Positions 34,989 through 43,101 of a DNA stretch of 64,000 bases are shown here, piece after piece. Position 1 is the stretch's first letter. Every line of letters begins with the position of its first letter. The position numbers and the translations under genes are program-made. The DNA comes from Fuerstiella sp. (GTDB lineage Bacteria > Planctomycetota > Planctomycetia > Planctomycetales > Planctomycetaceae), in the NCBI GenBank assembly GCA_014238335.1, contig JABABI010000033.1, forward strand, positions 1-64,000, written 5' to 3'. The notes under the pieces were generated by a model. It saw only the letters and a program-made list of their open reading frames with translations, did not search any database and had not been told where the DNA came from.

Positions 34989-36203
34989 ATGCTTACGCTG
35001 ATGATTCTGGGCATTGTTGGTTTCCTGCTGCTGTGGGGATTGTCTTCGTCACCTCGCAGGATTCTTCATATCGCAGGCCTTGCGGTGGCCATCTGCGTCG
35101 TCTTGACATTGTTGGTGGGCACGAGGACTCAGGAGGTGACGGGTTCCAACGCCGGAATCGTGGGTGGCATGAGTGTTGTCGACTCCGTGCTGCGTCGTGC
35201 ATCAAAACGAACGGCAGACACGCTTGAAATCACCGCTGATGCGTCGATAGAGCCTTCAGTGGCTTCACGGCTGGATAAGGGCGACATGCTTGTTTTACCC
35301 TTGTCTCAGGATTTTGTCACAGGATTGCTGGGCCCCAAGGGAGCGGAGGCGGCCGCCAGACTAAACGCATCCATTTCGCCTGAGTTGCGACAGGCCTATG
35401 CCCTGATTCCGCTGTCCGCTACGGCGCCACAGCCCGCTGGACCTGTAATTCGTCACGTTCTGAGTCCCTCGGGGTTCCGTGCATTTCTGTCAGCGCTGTC
35501 ACATTTGTGGAACGCTGCCGACCTGGAGACTCAACTGACGGCAGAAGCGAGCACTGAAGAGGACTTGTCCGCAGATTTACCGGCGGCGACTGAACCCCCG
35601 GAATGGATCGAAAACCCTGGAATTGGACAGACGGTCGTGCAGTCGAAATTCATCGAAGCCAGCATTCCGGCAACCGAAGCGTTGCGTCCAGCTATCATTG
35701 GGGCGTTAAAGCAGAGAGTGAGCGAAAAGGTCGCTTCTGACTTTGCTGCTGCGGACTGGGAAAAAATAGTGGAACTGGATGTGACCGATCGCGCTGTTCA
35801 AAATTCGTTTAGGCAGACGTACGCCCGCACGGAAGTCATAGACACTGCGGGCAACCCGACCCCGATGCGGCAGACTTACGCCCTGATCGAATTCCCGGAC
35901 GATGTTGAAGAACAGATTCTGGGTGACATTGAGACAGCATTAAAAAGAAACCGTGTCGTGGCACTGTGCGTTACACTGGGCATTATGTGGCTCTGCGCAG
36001 TGCTGCTTAGTCTGGCTTTCCGAGCCGGGCAGCACGGATTATTTCTCCACAAACTCGCGACTCTACCGGTCATGGGGTTACTGATTCTGACCTGCGTCGT
36101 GGCCTTTCTGGCGATGACCACCGCCATGGCCAACGGGCGAACATTCGATTTTAGCTGGTCCGACAATCGAGTCAGCTGTGTGGTTGACCACATCGGAAAG
36201 TAA
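34989..36203 (+). CDS. Membrane protein with large extracytoplasmic domain, unknown
   Basis: A 404-residue protein with two hydrophobic helices at the N-terminus (about 1-17 and 25-42), an extended polar region of about 280 residues, and two more helices near the C-terminus (about 328-346 and 356-377), followed by a short tail. The middle part contains no motif I recognise; DVTDRAVQNSFRQTYARTEV and a later RQTYALIEFP form a weak internal echo. It follows the kinase by 84 bases on the same strand and has GGAG before its ATG. A role as a sensor or substrate partner of the kinase is inference from position. It converges on the sugar kinase. Confidence 0.7.
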   Translation: MLTLMILGIVGFLLLWGLSSSPRRILHIAGLAVAICVVLTLLVGTRTQEVTGSNAGIVGGMSVVDSVLRRASKRTADTLEITADASIEPSVASRLDKGDMLVLPLSQDFVTGLLGPKGAEAAARLNASISPELRQAYALIPLSATAPQPAGPVIRHVLSPSGFRAFLSALSHLWNAADLETQLTAEASTEEDLSADLPAATEPPEWIENPGIGQTVVQSKFIEASIPATEALRPAIIGALKQRVSEKVASDFAAADWEKIVELDVTDRAVQNSFRQTYARTEVIDTAGNPTPMRQTYALIEFPDDVEEQILGDIETALKRNRVVALCVTLGIMWLCAVLLSLAFRAGQHGLFLHKLATLPVMGLLILTCVVAFLAMTTAMANGRTFDFSWSDNRVSCVVDHIGK

Positions 36204-36220
36204 GCGGTCTGTCCCGGAGG

Positions 36221-37312
36221 CTATCGGACGACTCGGCCGGAACCGGAGCCGGCCATTAATGCGTCCACCTCTGACCGATTGCTGAAATTGAAGTCGCCGA
36301 GAATCGAGTGTGCCAGGCACGAACTGGCCGTGGCGAACTGCAGAGCCTCCTGAGGACCGGCGTAGTCGTCATGGTTCAGGGCAAACAACAGACCTGCTGC
36401 GAAGGCGTCGCCACCACCGACACGATCCACAATATTTCGAATCTGGTACGGCTGATAGGCTCCGTTGGATTCCGGCGCGAATAACGCTTTGTCGGACAAG
36501 ACGTCAAACAGCATCGCACCCCAGTTGTTGTGGCTGGCAGAAATACTCTCACGCAGAGTCGTCGCCACCAACTTAAGGTTAGGAAACCGTGACACAACCT
36601 GCCGAGCGACATCCGGGTACGCCTGCACTTCGACGTTTCCGGTATCGACGTTGCTGTGACCGGCGTGAATGCCCAGAACGTCGCCGCAGTCAGCTTCGTT
36701 GGCGATCAATATGTCGACATACGGCAGCACACGAGCCATCGTCTCTGCAGCCAATTTTTTGCGATCCATCCCCGGTTTCCAGTTCCAGAGTTTCGCTCGA
36801 TAGTTCAGGTCACACGATACACGAATGCCCGCATCCTGCGCCTGTTGGACCGCAGTCATTGTCGCTTCTGCGGCCTGCTCTGACAAAGCCGGAGTAATCC
36901 CGGAAACGTGCAACGAATGTGCTCCATGGAATGCAGTCTCCCAGTCGTACTCCTGGGGTGCTGTCAGACTTATGCTTGAACCATCCCGGTCGTAGATGAC
37001 ACGACTGGGGCGCTGATTCGCTCCGCCTTCCACAAAGTAAATTCCCATGCGACCCGCGCTCGACCGAACCACGTTAGCGGTGTCGACCCCGAGCCCTGTC
37101 AGCGTCGCAAGACAGGCATCGGTCAGCGGAGTGTGCGGCAGTGCGGAAACGAAGCCGACGTCCGCTCCCAGCATCGAAAGCGACGCAGCTACATTTGCTT
37201 CCGCGCCGGCAAACGTCACATCGATTGGGCCAGGCAGCGTTTGCTGGAGGCGCAGAAAACCTGGCGGAGCCATCCGCATCATGATTTCACCAAACGTCAG
37301 GAACTGTGACAT
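36221..37312 (-). CDS. kdgK: PfkB-family sugar kinase, 2-keto-3-deoxygluconate kinase-like
   Basis: A 363-residue ribokinase-fold enzyme. FAGAEANVAASLSMLGADVGF marks the substrate end, and DRVGGGDAFAAGLLFAL the ATP site with the catalytic Asp (about 305-318). An MRMAPPGFLRLQQ N-terminus with ANVAASLSMLG is typical of 2-keto-3-deoxygluconate (KDG) kinases, which phosphorylate KDG in uronate breakdown; other ketoses remain possible. The ATG at 37312 is used because it starts the fold and has AAGAAAG upstream; the frame is open to 37369. It begins ten bases after the DJ-1/PfpI gene, so the two are probably co-transcribed. Confidence 0.85.
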   Translation of the reverse strand: MSQFLTFGEIMMRMAPPGFLRLQQTLPGPIDVTFAGAEANVAASLSMLGADVGFVSALPHTPLTDACLATLTGLGVDTANVVRSSAGRMGIYFVEGGANQRPSRVIYDRDGSSISLTAPQEYDWETAFHGAHSLHVSGITPALSEQAAEATMTAVQQAQDAGIRVSCDLNYRAKLWNWKPGMDRKKLAAETMARVLPYVDILIANEADCGDVLGIHAGHSNVDTGNVEVQAYPDVARQVVSRFPNLKLVATTLRESISASHNNWGAMLFDVLSDKALFAPESNGAYQPYQIRNIVDRVGGGDAFAAGLLFALNHDDYAGPQEALQFATASSCLAHSILGDFNFSNRSEVDALMAGSGSGRVVR

Positions 37313-37322
37313 GTTTACTTTC

Positions 37323-37838
37323 TTATTGATACAGGGACAGAATCCCTTTGCAAAAATCGGGCAGGTCATCAGGGCGACGACTGCTCACGAAGTGTCGGTC
37401 GACGACAACTGAGGCATCTTCAAAAACGGCACCGGCGTTGACGAGATCATCCATGATTCCAGGCGACCCCGTAACTTTGACGCCCTTGTAAATGCCGGCC
37501 GAAACCGGAATCCAGCCTCCGTGGCAGATGGCGGCCACAAGCTTGCCGGCTGCGGCGAACTCGCGAGTGATTCTCAATACTTCGGGGTCGCGGCGCAGCT
37601 TATCCGGCATCCAGCCGCCCACGCAGATTAACCCGTCGTAACTGGATGTGTCGATGCCATTGATGGTGATGTCCGAAACACAGGGATAGCCGTTTTTGCC
37701 CAGGTATTTCGCACCTTTCTGCTGACCGGCAGTAACAAACGTGCCGCCGGCTTCGATCAATCTCAGCTTCGGATACCAGAGTTCAAGATCTTCGTAGTCT
37801 GTGCCCACGAAAGCGAGAAATGACTTACCAGTCAGCAT
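37323..37838 (-). CDS. DJ-1/PfpI family protein
   Basis: A 171-residue protein with the DJ-1/PfpI fold. The nucleophile elbow is AAICHGGW (C105, H106) and the early glutamate that tunes the cysteine is in DYEDLELWYP (E16). GLICVGGWMPDKLR and TRPDDLPDF-type C-terminal sequence match PfpI-like members, which include glyoxalase III/deglycase-like and protease-like enzymes; the activity is uncertain. The ATG at 37838 has GGAG upstream and starts the fold. It precedes the KDG-kinase-like gene and may detoxify reactive carbonyls produced in sugar metabolism, which is inference. Confidence 0.87.
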   Translation of the reverse strand: MLTGKSFLAFVGTDYEDLELWYPKLRLIEAGGTFVTAGQQKGAKYLGKNGYPCVSDITINGIDTSSYDGLICVGGWMPDKLRRDPEVLRITREFAAAGKLVAAICHGGWIPVSAGIYKGVKVTGSPGIMDDLVNAGAVFEDASVVVDRHFVSSRRPDDLPDFCKGILSLYQ

Positions 37839-37979
37839 CAATGGAGTCTCCGTTATTGTAGTCGCACGAACCTGTGAGTTTGACGGGAAGGCGCTACGAA
37901 TCCGGAGTCTTCGCCCCATCAACGGCGATTAGCTTCGATCGGGGCCGGCGGAGAAGAAGTCTTCCGACTCTCTGTTCGG

Positions 37980-38981
37980 CTACGGCGTCTGTGGACTCCC
38001 GGTGCTCAGCACCTCGTACGGTTGCTTCGAATTGGTGCGGCGCGGTGGATTCAGATAATGGTAGCCAGTGTTGGGGTTTGTGCGATCGAAAGCAAAGGCG
38101 TCTCGATTAGCGATGAAGTGCCGCAGATAGGCCACCGGGATGGCAAAACCAAGACCTTCGCCAAACGTCAGTTTCATGTTGATAACACCGACGACTTCGC
38201 CTTTTGAATTGAACAGCGGTCCTCCGCTGTTACCTGGATTAATCTGTGCGGTCGTCTGGAGGTATACAATTCCATTCATGTTCCGATTTCGCGTGCTCAC
38301 GATTCCCTCAGAAACCGATCGTTCCAGCCCCAGAGGACTACCGATCGCAAACACGGTATCACCTTCACCCTGAGAATCATTTTCCGCCACATAGATCGGT
38401 TCAAAGTCGATTCCCTTCTGTTTGGGGATCTCCAGGAGGGCCAGATCGAAATGAGGATTCAAGGCCTGAATCTTTACGTCGCGCACGGCCACTCGTTCAA
38501 ATTCTCCGGTCTCGCCGCGATGAAAAATTGTTACAGCAACGCGAGTCTGGCCTTCGACAACATGGTAATTTGTGACGCAATGCCCAGTCTTGCTGATGAT
38601 GAAGCCTGATCCCAGCCCATCCGGCGTCTGCACAAGGACGACTCCTTCCGCGAACCGGCTGACGAGTTCCTTGACTGATCGCACCTGCAGTTTTGCGGAC
38701 CGCAGCAGTCCCGAATCAGTTTTGACTTCTTCGGGCTTTGCTGTGGGATTGTCCTCGGTGCGTTTGTCGATTCTGTCCAGTGGAATTCGTATAACGTCGA
38801 CGCCGATGTCGACAAATACGGAATCCTGCTGGACTTTCAGAACCTGCCCCACAATCTGCTGCCCTGTCTTCAGCACGATTGTGTCGGAACGTACATCAGA
38901 TGCTGCCGGAATTATGAATGTCATGCACAGGCAGGCAAACAGGTTTCCGGCCGTGCGGCGACTGGGACGTTTTTTCAGCAT
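37980..38981 (-). CDS. Exported trypsin-like serine protease (HtrA-like, no PDZ)
   Basis: A 333-residue protein with a signal peptide (MLKKRPSRRTAGNLFACLCM onward). The first 70 mature residues form a small beta domain (LKTGQQIVGQVLKVQQDSVF). A chymotrypsin-fold protease follows with H140 (VTNYHVVEG), D179 (HFDLALLEI) and S252 (NPGNSGGPLF). No PDZ domain fits in the remaining C-terminus, unlike DegP/DegS. The protein probably works in the periplasm. Start at 38981 is favoured over 39020 or 39059 because it begins the signal and avoids overlap with the upstream cytochrome gene, whose stop is 41 bases away; the pair is probably one transcript. Confidence 0.87.
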   Translation of the reverse strand: MLKKRPSRRTAGNLFACLCMTFIIPAASDVRSDTIVLKTGQQIVGQVLKVQQDSVFVDIGVDVIRIPLDRIDKRTEDNPTAKPEEVKTDSGLLRSAKLQVRSVKELVSRFAEGVVLVQTPDGLGSGFIISKTGHCVTNYHVVEGQTRVAVTIFHRGETGEFERVAVRDVKIQALNPHFDLALLEIPKQKGIDFEPIYVAENDSQGEGDTVFAIGSPLGLERSVSEGIVSTRNRNMNGIVYLQTTAQINPGNSGGPLFNSKGEVVGVINMKLTFGEGLGFAIPVAYLRHFIANRDAFAFDRTNPNTGYHYLNPPRRTNSKQPYEVLSTGSPQTP

Positions 38982-39022
38982 AATCCCTGCGTTTCCTGCC
39001 CTGGTGGATATGGGGGTCATCT

Positions 39023-40195
39023 TCAGTTGTTCTTGTAGGCAGCGTGACATTCCTGACACGCTGTGGAGACCTTTGACAGCGAGAGTTCATACGTGTTGAA
39101 ATCGCCGCTTTCAGCAGCATTCGTGGCGTTCTTTGCCCCCTGGACGATCCGTTGAGCATATCCGACGTACTCTTCGTCGTCGCCATAGCCGTAATCTTCC
39201 AGTGAAATGACCTTTGCCATTGTACCCAGAATAGCCGATTCGTGTTTGACCATCTCCTTCTTCGATGCGAAGCCGCCTTCGTTGACTTCCGTTTTCAGCT
39301 TTGTTTCCGCCTGACTCATTCGCATCATCACGTATCGCATATCGGCAACGGTCGCGAAATCATCGTCCGCCGAAGGTTCGTCAAGGTCCGCGGGGCGTGA
39401 CCGATTCAGAGTGTCGGCCATGCTCTCGAAAAGTTTCAGCAGTCGGTCCTGATCCTTCTTACCCGGCACCAGCGTGCTTTCATTCATTTTCTTCGCCAGG
39501 TCGCGAATGTAGATGGCGTCTTCCTTCCAGCTGATGTCGGCGGGATGCTGCATGACAATTCCTGATAACACGGCGACTGCAGCCGCATTTGGCGGGACCA
39601 TCAGCATCGACCGATTATACGACCCAACCGACTGCAGCGATTGGGTCAGGAAATTGCGAATGGACTTTATTTCTTCGTCGATCACGGACATCGGAATCAT
39701 CTCGTCCCACGACTGAGCGCCGCCTTCGGCTATTGCCGGCGGGTCCTCTGCCGTTTCGGGCAGAGGTAACTCTTTCCCCATGCCTGGTGTAACTTCACGC
39801 GCTTGGCCGTTTGTCGGAGCAGCGCCATTCAGAGGTGTCATATCCGATGCTATGGAATATGGTTGATCGAAGAAGACATCCAGGGGCACATTTCCCAGAT
39901 ACTCAACGCCGTTGCCATCTGTCCAGCGTTCATTCTGGCGCCGCGCGCGACTTGGATCACTGACCGGCACAGAAGGCGGAACCGCTGTAGATGCGCCGTC
40001 AGCACTTGTCTCGGACTGTGTCGCGACTGGCGGAGGAGGGTTTCTGTCACCGCAACCGACGAGCAACACTGATGCTGAAACAACAGTAACACAGCACAGA
40101 CCCTTTAGTCGACACGTGACTTCAGAGCCCCCCAGTCCGCGGCGGAACAGGCTGAATCTCGTTCGAATATCGTCGCAGCAAAACATTTTATTCAT
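39023..40195 (-). CDS. Lipoprotein with cytochrome c'-like haem site
   Basis: A 390-residue protein with a long N-terminal leader and a lipobox ending LLVGC (C48), so it is probably lipid-anchored. A Pro/Ser/Thr-rich linker follows, then mostly helical sequence from about 140. A single CQECH (380-384) lies 7 residues from the end, followed by AAYKN. A C-terminal CxxCHxxY after a helical bundle is the layout of cytochrome c', which binds gases or small ligands at a five-coordinate haem. The start is ATG 40195, with AGGTGTGG upstream; GTG 40201 is possible. It is immediately upstream of the protease gene. Confidence 0.75.
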   Translation of the reverse strand: MNKMFCCDDIRTRFSLFRRGLGGSEVTCRLKGLCCVTVVSASVLLVGCGDRNPPPPVATQSETSADGASTAVPPSVPVSDPSRARRQNERWTDGNGVEYLGNVPLDVFFDQPYSIASDMTPLNGAAPTNGQAREVTPGMGKELPLPETAEDPPAIAEGGAQSWDEMIPMSVIDEEIKSIRNFLTQSLQSVGSYNRSMLMVPPNAAAVAVLSGIVMQHPADISWKEDAIYIRDLAKKMNESTLVPGKKDQDRLLKLFESMADTLNRSRPADLDEPSADDDFATVADMRYVMMRMSQAETKLKTEVNEGGFASKKEMVKHESAILGTMAKVISLEDYGYGDDEEYVGYAQRIVQGAKNATNAAESGDFNTYELSLSKVSTACQECHAAYKNN

Positions 40196-40489
40196 CCACA
40201 CCTGAGTCCAAACGAGCTGTCTTCTGAGCGCGCAGCCGACATTCTACACCAAGTACAGCAAACGGACCATGTTGCTGCAAAAACACCGTTGCACAAGTAA
40301 AACGGCTTAAAATCCCGAAACGTAGCGCCCGGAAAGCCCGGAAAGCCCGCCGACGGCTCGACCAGGCTGGCTTTGCCCGGAATACCTGCATAATCGGAAT
40401 AACCCTTAAAGACATCCCAGTTTTACAGTCGATGAAGTTGAACGCCAGTAGGAGACCGCTGCGCCCTGATGCTGCCTGGGAAGTTAGAC

Positions 40490-41260
40490 ATGAAATATGG
40501 ATTCTTGGAATTAATCGCTGTTTTGCCGCTGGCTTTGGCTGGTTGCTGTTGCGTCCCGACACCCGTCTGTATGCAACCTCCCGGCCACGGGTGCTACGTA
40601 CCAGGCCCTCAGTTCGCGCCAGTGGGGTCCATGTACCGGCCATACGCGCCTGTCGTACCGGTGACCCGTCAACATCTCCCACATCCGACTACTCCCCGGT
40701 TTCCAGTGCGGCAACGTCATGGGCTGATTCAGCACGGGTGGCCGATCACTCAGGCATACTCCAGTTACTCAACGCTGGCTGCTGGTGAGAACAGCAGAGC
40801 CAAATGTCAAACGTGCTCTGACTGCCGCCATCAGTGCGATTGCAAATGCGAAGACCAGAGTCATGTCTGTGACTCGCAGTACGCCGACAGTCCTTCGCCA
40901 TATGGCGAAGAGTGTAGCGTTGAACTGGGTTGTCATGCGCCCATTGACACGGGTCTGGAATCACGTGTGTTCATGCCACATGGAGCCGCGAACGGCGATT
41001 CCAATTCTGGCCTGAAACGTATCGAACCGCCTCCGATTCCGCCCACACCGCCAGCACCGAAGGCCGCGGTCCCGGAGCCTCCGCACGAAGTGCGAATCGA
41101 CGTTCCTTCGGCGGAAATACGTCGAGTAAATTACGTCAACCTCAACAGCTCAACGCCGCCCGACAACTACGATGGCAGCCACGCAACGTCGAGCCTTCAT
41201 GAAACATCTGAGTTGACGACGATTCCTGCAAAGACGGTCGTGCGGAAACGCATTGAGTAA
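40490..41260 (+). CDS. Cysteine-rich lipoprotein, unknown
   Basis: A 256-residue lipoprotein: signal MKYGFLELIAVLPLALAGCC has a textbook LALAGC lipobox. The mature part is rich in Cys, Pro, Tyr and His, with a metal-site-like cluster CQTCSDCRHQCDCKCEDQ (about residues 107-124) and a Pro-rich stretch near the C-terminus (EPPPIPPTPPAPK). No family is recognised. The Cys cluster could bind metal or form disulfides outside the cytoplasm. The ATG at 40490 is chosen over 40469 because it begins the signal peptide. Confidence 0.68.
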   Translation: MKYGFLELIAVLPLALAGCCCVPTPVCMQPPGHGCYVPGPQFAPVGSMYRPYAPVVPVTRQHLPHPTTPRFPVRQRHGLIQHGWPITQAYSSYSTLAAGENSRAKCQTCSDCRHQCDCKCEDQSHVCDSQYADSPSPYGEECSVELGCHAPIDTGLESRVFMPHGAANGDSNSGLKRIEPPPIPPTPPAPKAAVPEPPHEVRIDVPSAEIRRVNYVNLNSSTPPDNYDGSHATSSLHETSELTTIPAKTVVRKRIE

Positions 41261-41483
41261 CGAATCTGCGAGGAAGAGCCGGAAGGGCAACGGCACGCTG
41301 TATTAAGTACTGGCTGCGGTTTCTGACCCAAATACGTGGGTCTTCGAATCGACACAACCTGAATAATCATTGAGGTGGCGAGCCGCTCGCCTTCCCCAAG
41401 CAGTTTTTGCCAGAGTCCAGGAGCTGATGAAGCCGATGGATTCTTCGGAGATTGACTGTCTTGTGTAATCGGAAAACTGCCCA

Positions 41484-41897
41484 ATGAACGCTCGAGTTCT
41501 TCTTCTGGTGCTGATTACAGGTCTGTTTATGGCAGCCTGGGATGGGGATCAGGCTGCCATGCATGCGGCAATTGCGAAGCGTGCGCAGCAAAGAGCAACT
41601 GCTATCGCTGCCGCGCACCCGACCGTCGATGCTGAACCAGCGGAAGTCACTTTCCCAACTCACACTCTGACTGCGCTGAAGACCCACGAATCCGGACCAA
41701 CAGCGTCTGAGCCAGCGGACATACCGCTGCCGGATGGAGTTGCTGCCGGCCAGTACCAGGCCGTTGATCAATTCGGCGGCATACGGCTGCTGGAGGTCTC
41801 CGAAGACGAAGCCACCGGACGGAATGCCAGAGACTTCCACTTGGTCGACGCCAAAGATGGTACTCGGTGGTACCTGATCAGAATCAATAAACGGTAA
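41484..41897 (+). CDS. Small secreted protein, unknown
   Basis: A 137-residue protein with an N-terminal hydrophobic segment (NARVLLLVLITGLFMAAW) and a polar remainder. The C-terminal 40 residues (GGIRLLEVSEDEATGRNARD onward, ending DGTRWYLIRINKR) look like a small beta domain. I recognise no family. The ATG follows a poorly defined ribosome site. Its neighbours give no clear functional clue; a role in the envelope is inferred from the signal only. Confidence 0.5.
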   Translation: MNARVLLLVLITGLFMAAWDGDQAAMHAAIAKRAQQRATAIAAAHPTVDAEPAEVTFPTHTLTALKTHESGPTASEPADIPLPDGVAAGQYQAVDQFGGIRLLEVSEDEATGRNARDFHLVDAKDGTRWYLIRINKR

Positions 41898-42020
41898 GTC
41901 GCCGCCAAAGTGCGCCCGTAACTTCTGAATCAGAAATCTCAGCTTCGCAAGCGGATGTTGCGTTACCGATCTGCAGAAGACGGAATTCTAGGCGATCATC
42001 TTCGACCGGGTTTGTCGCTT

Positions 42021-42239
42021 TCATGATTGCTGTTCCCGACGACAGATTCTTGCTGCCGTCGAAATCCGTACCAACAGAATCCCAGCTCGCAAAAGGCCCA
42101 TCGCCGCAAGCATCACGACACCAGCTTCCACGATGCGGGCGTCTTCCGGATTGGACACATATCCGATCCCCATGCGGACCAGGTACAGCGCTGCCAGAAC
42201 CAGCAGCCAGCCCGCGGCTTCACGAATCAGTAGGAACAT
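42021..42239 (-). CDS. Small two-helix membrane protein at the end of the MoxR cluster
   Basis: A 72-residue protein with two hydrophobic helices (LLIREAAGWLLVLAALYLVR and VVMLAAMGLLRAGILLVRIS). The ATG at 42239 has GGAG seven bases upstream; its coding region overlaps the end of the upstream membrane gene by 20 bases, which supports translation coupling. Family unknown. Confidence 0.6.
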   Translation of the reverse strand: MFLLIREAAGWLLVLAALYLVRMGIGYVSNPEDARIVEAGVVMLAAMGLLRAGILLVRISTAARICRREQQS

Positions 42240-43101
42240 GCTTTGTCTCCGGCGAGTCATTCGGGATCGTTTCTGTAACGGAGCGTTCTCTGTGCCGAGC
42301 CGTCCGACGGCGCAGCTTCAGCCGTCGTTTCGTCAGCATTCGCAGGTCTCGGTGCAGCCATTTAAGAAACACGCTGCGGAGGTAAATACCGGCCTGAGAG
42401 GGCGAAAGTCTGCGCCAGACACCTTCGTTGATAACAAGCCATCCAAGCACAAACGCTGAAAACAGCAGCAGCCCGGACATAATGACACGATAGCCGGACG
42501 GCCGCAGGCGAAATTCACGGACCGTGTTAAGTCCCGTAATTGTTCTATCCGGCGGGACAAGAGACATCACGTCCAGTGCCACCAGAGAACAGGCGACCAG
42601 CAGCAGCACAGAACGCCCGAGGGTCAGTATGGCTGAACGGAAATGCCGGGGCATTGCGGACGAGTCATGTTCGTTTGTATTCGCAGCCCTCGTTGACAGG
42701 GAAGACAGCAGCCGCCTGACTGTTGAGTGTTCATCTTTTTCCTGCAGCGTGCGAAAACGACTCACTGCCATGACGAGCAAGACCGTAGCCATCACCCACA
42801 CAAATTCGCCGGCCGCCCCATCGGAATCCACGACACGCGGTTCCAGAAAGAACAAATGTATCTGCAGCAGCGCCAGTAGCAGCGCACCGGTCCAGCGGCG
42901 CAGGGTTAACACCAAAATCGCCAGAAAGAAAAACTTTAGCGATAGATTCAGTACGGCACCTGTGTACAGAAATGTCAGAAAAAACCAGCCACAGAACATG
43001 ATCAGCACCAGGCTGGCTGCTTTCATAATCTGCAGTGCCGGATTGGTTGCTGCGATGTTGTCAGCGGACGAATGCTGTTTCGAAGGCAACGACGACGACA
43101 T
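42220..43101 (-). CDS. Polytopic membrane protein of the MoxR cluster
   Basis: A 293-residue protein with about six hydrophobic helices (AASLVLIMFCGWFFLTFLYT, VLNLSLKFFFLAILVLTL, LLLALLQIHLFFLE, FVWVMATVLLVMAVSRF, SVLLLVACSLVALDV and VIMSGLLLFSAFVLGWLVI) and a basic C-terminal tail (LTKRRLKLRRRTARHRE). Its start codon directly follows the stop of the DUF58 gene, and it overlaps the next gene, so it belongs to the MoxR-DUF58 operon. In other bacteria that place often holds a transglutaminase-like membrane protein; no transglutaminase domain is seen here. Confidence 0.72.
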   Translation of the reverse strand: MSSSLPSKQHSSADNIAATNPALQIMKAASLVLIMFCGWFFLTFLYTGAVLNLSLKFFFLAILVLTLRRWTGALLLALLQIHLFFLEPRVVDSDGAAGEFVWVMATVLLVMAVSRFRTLQEKDEHSTVRRLLSSLSTRAANTNEHDSSAMPRHFRSAILTLGRSVLLLVACSLVALDVMSLVPPDRTITGLNTVREFRLRPSGYRVIMSGLLLFSAFVLGWLVINEGVWRRLSPSQAGIYLRSVFLKWLHRDLRMLTKRRLKLRRRTARHRERSVTETIPNDSPETKHVPTDS

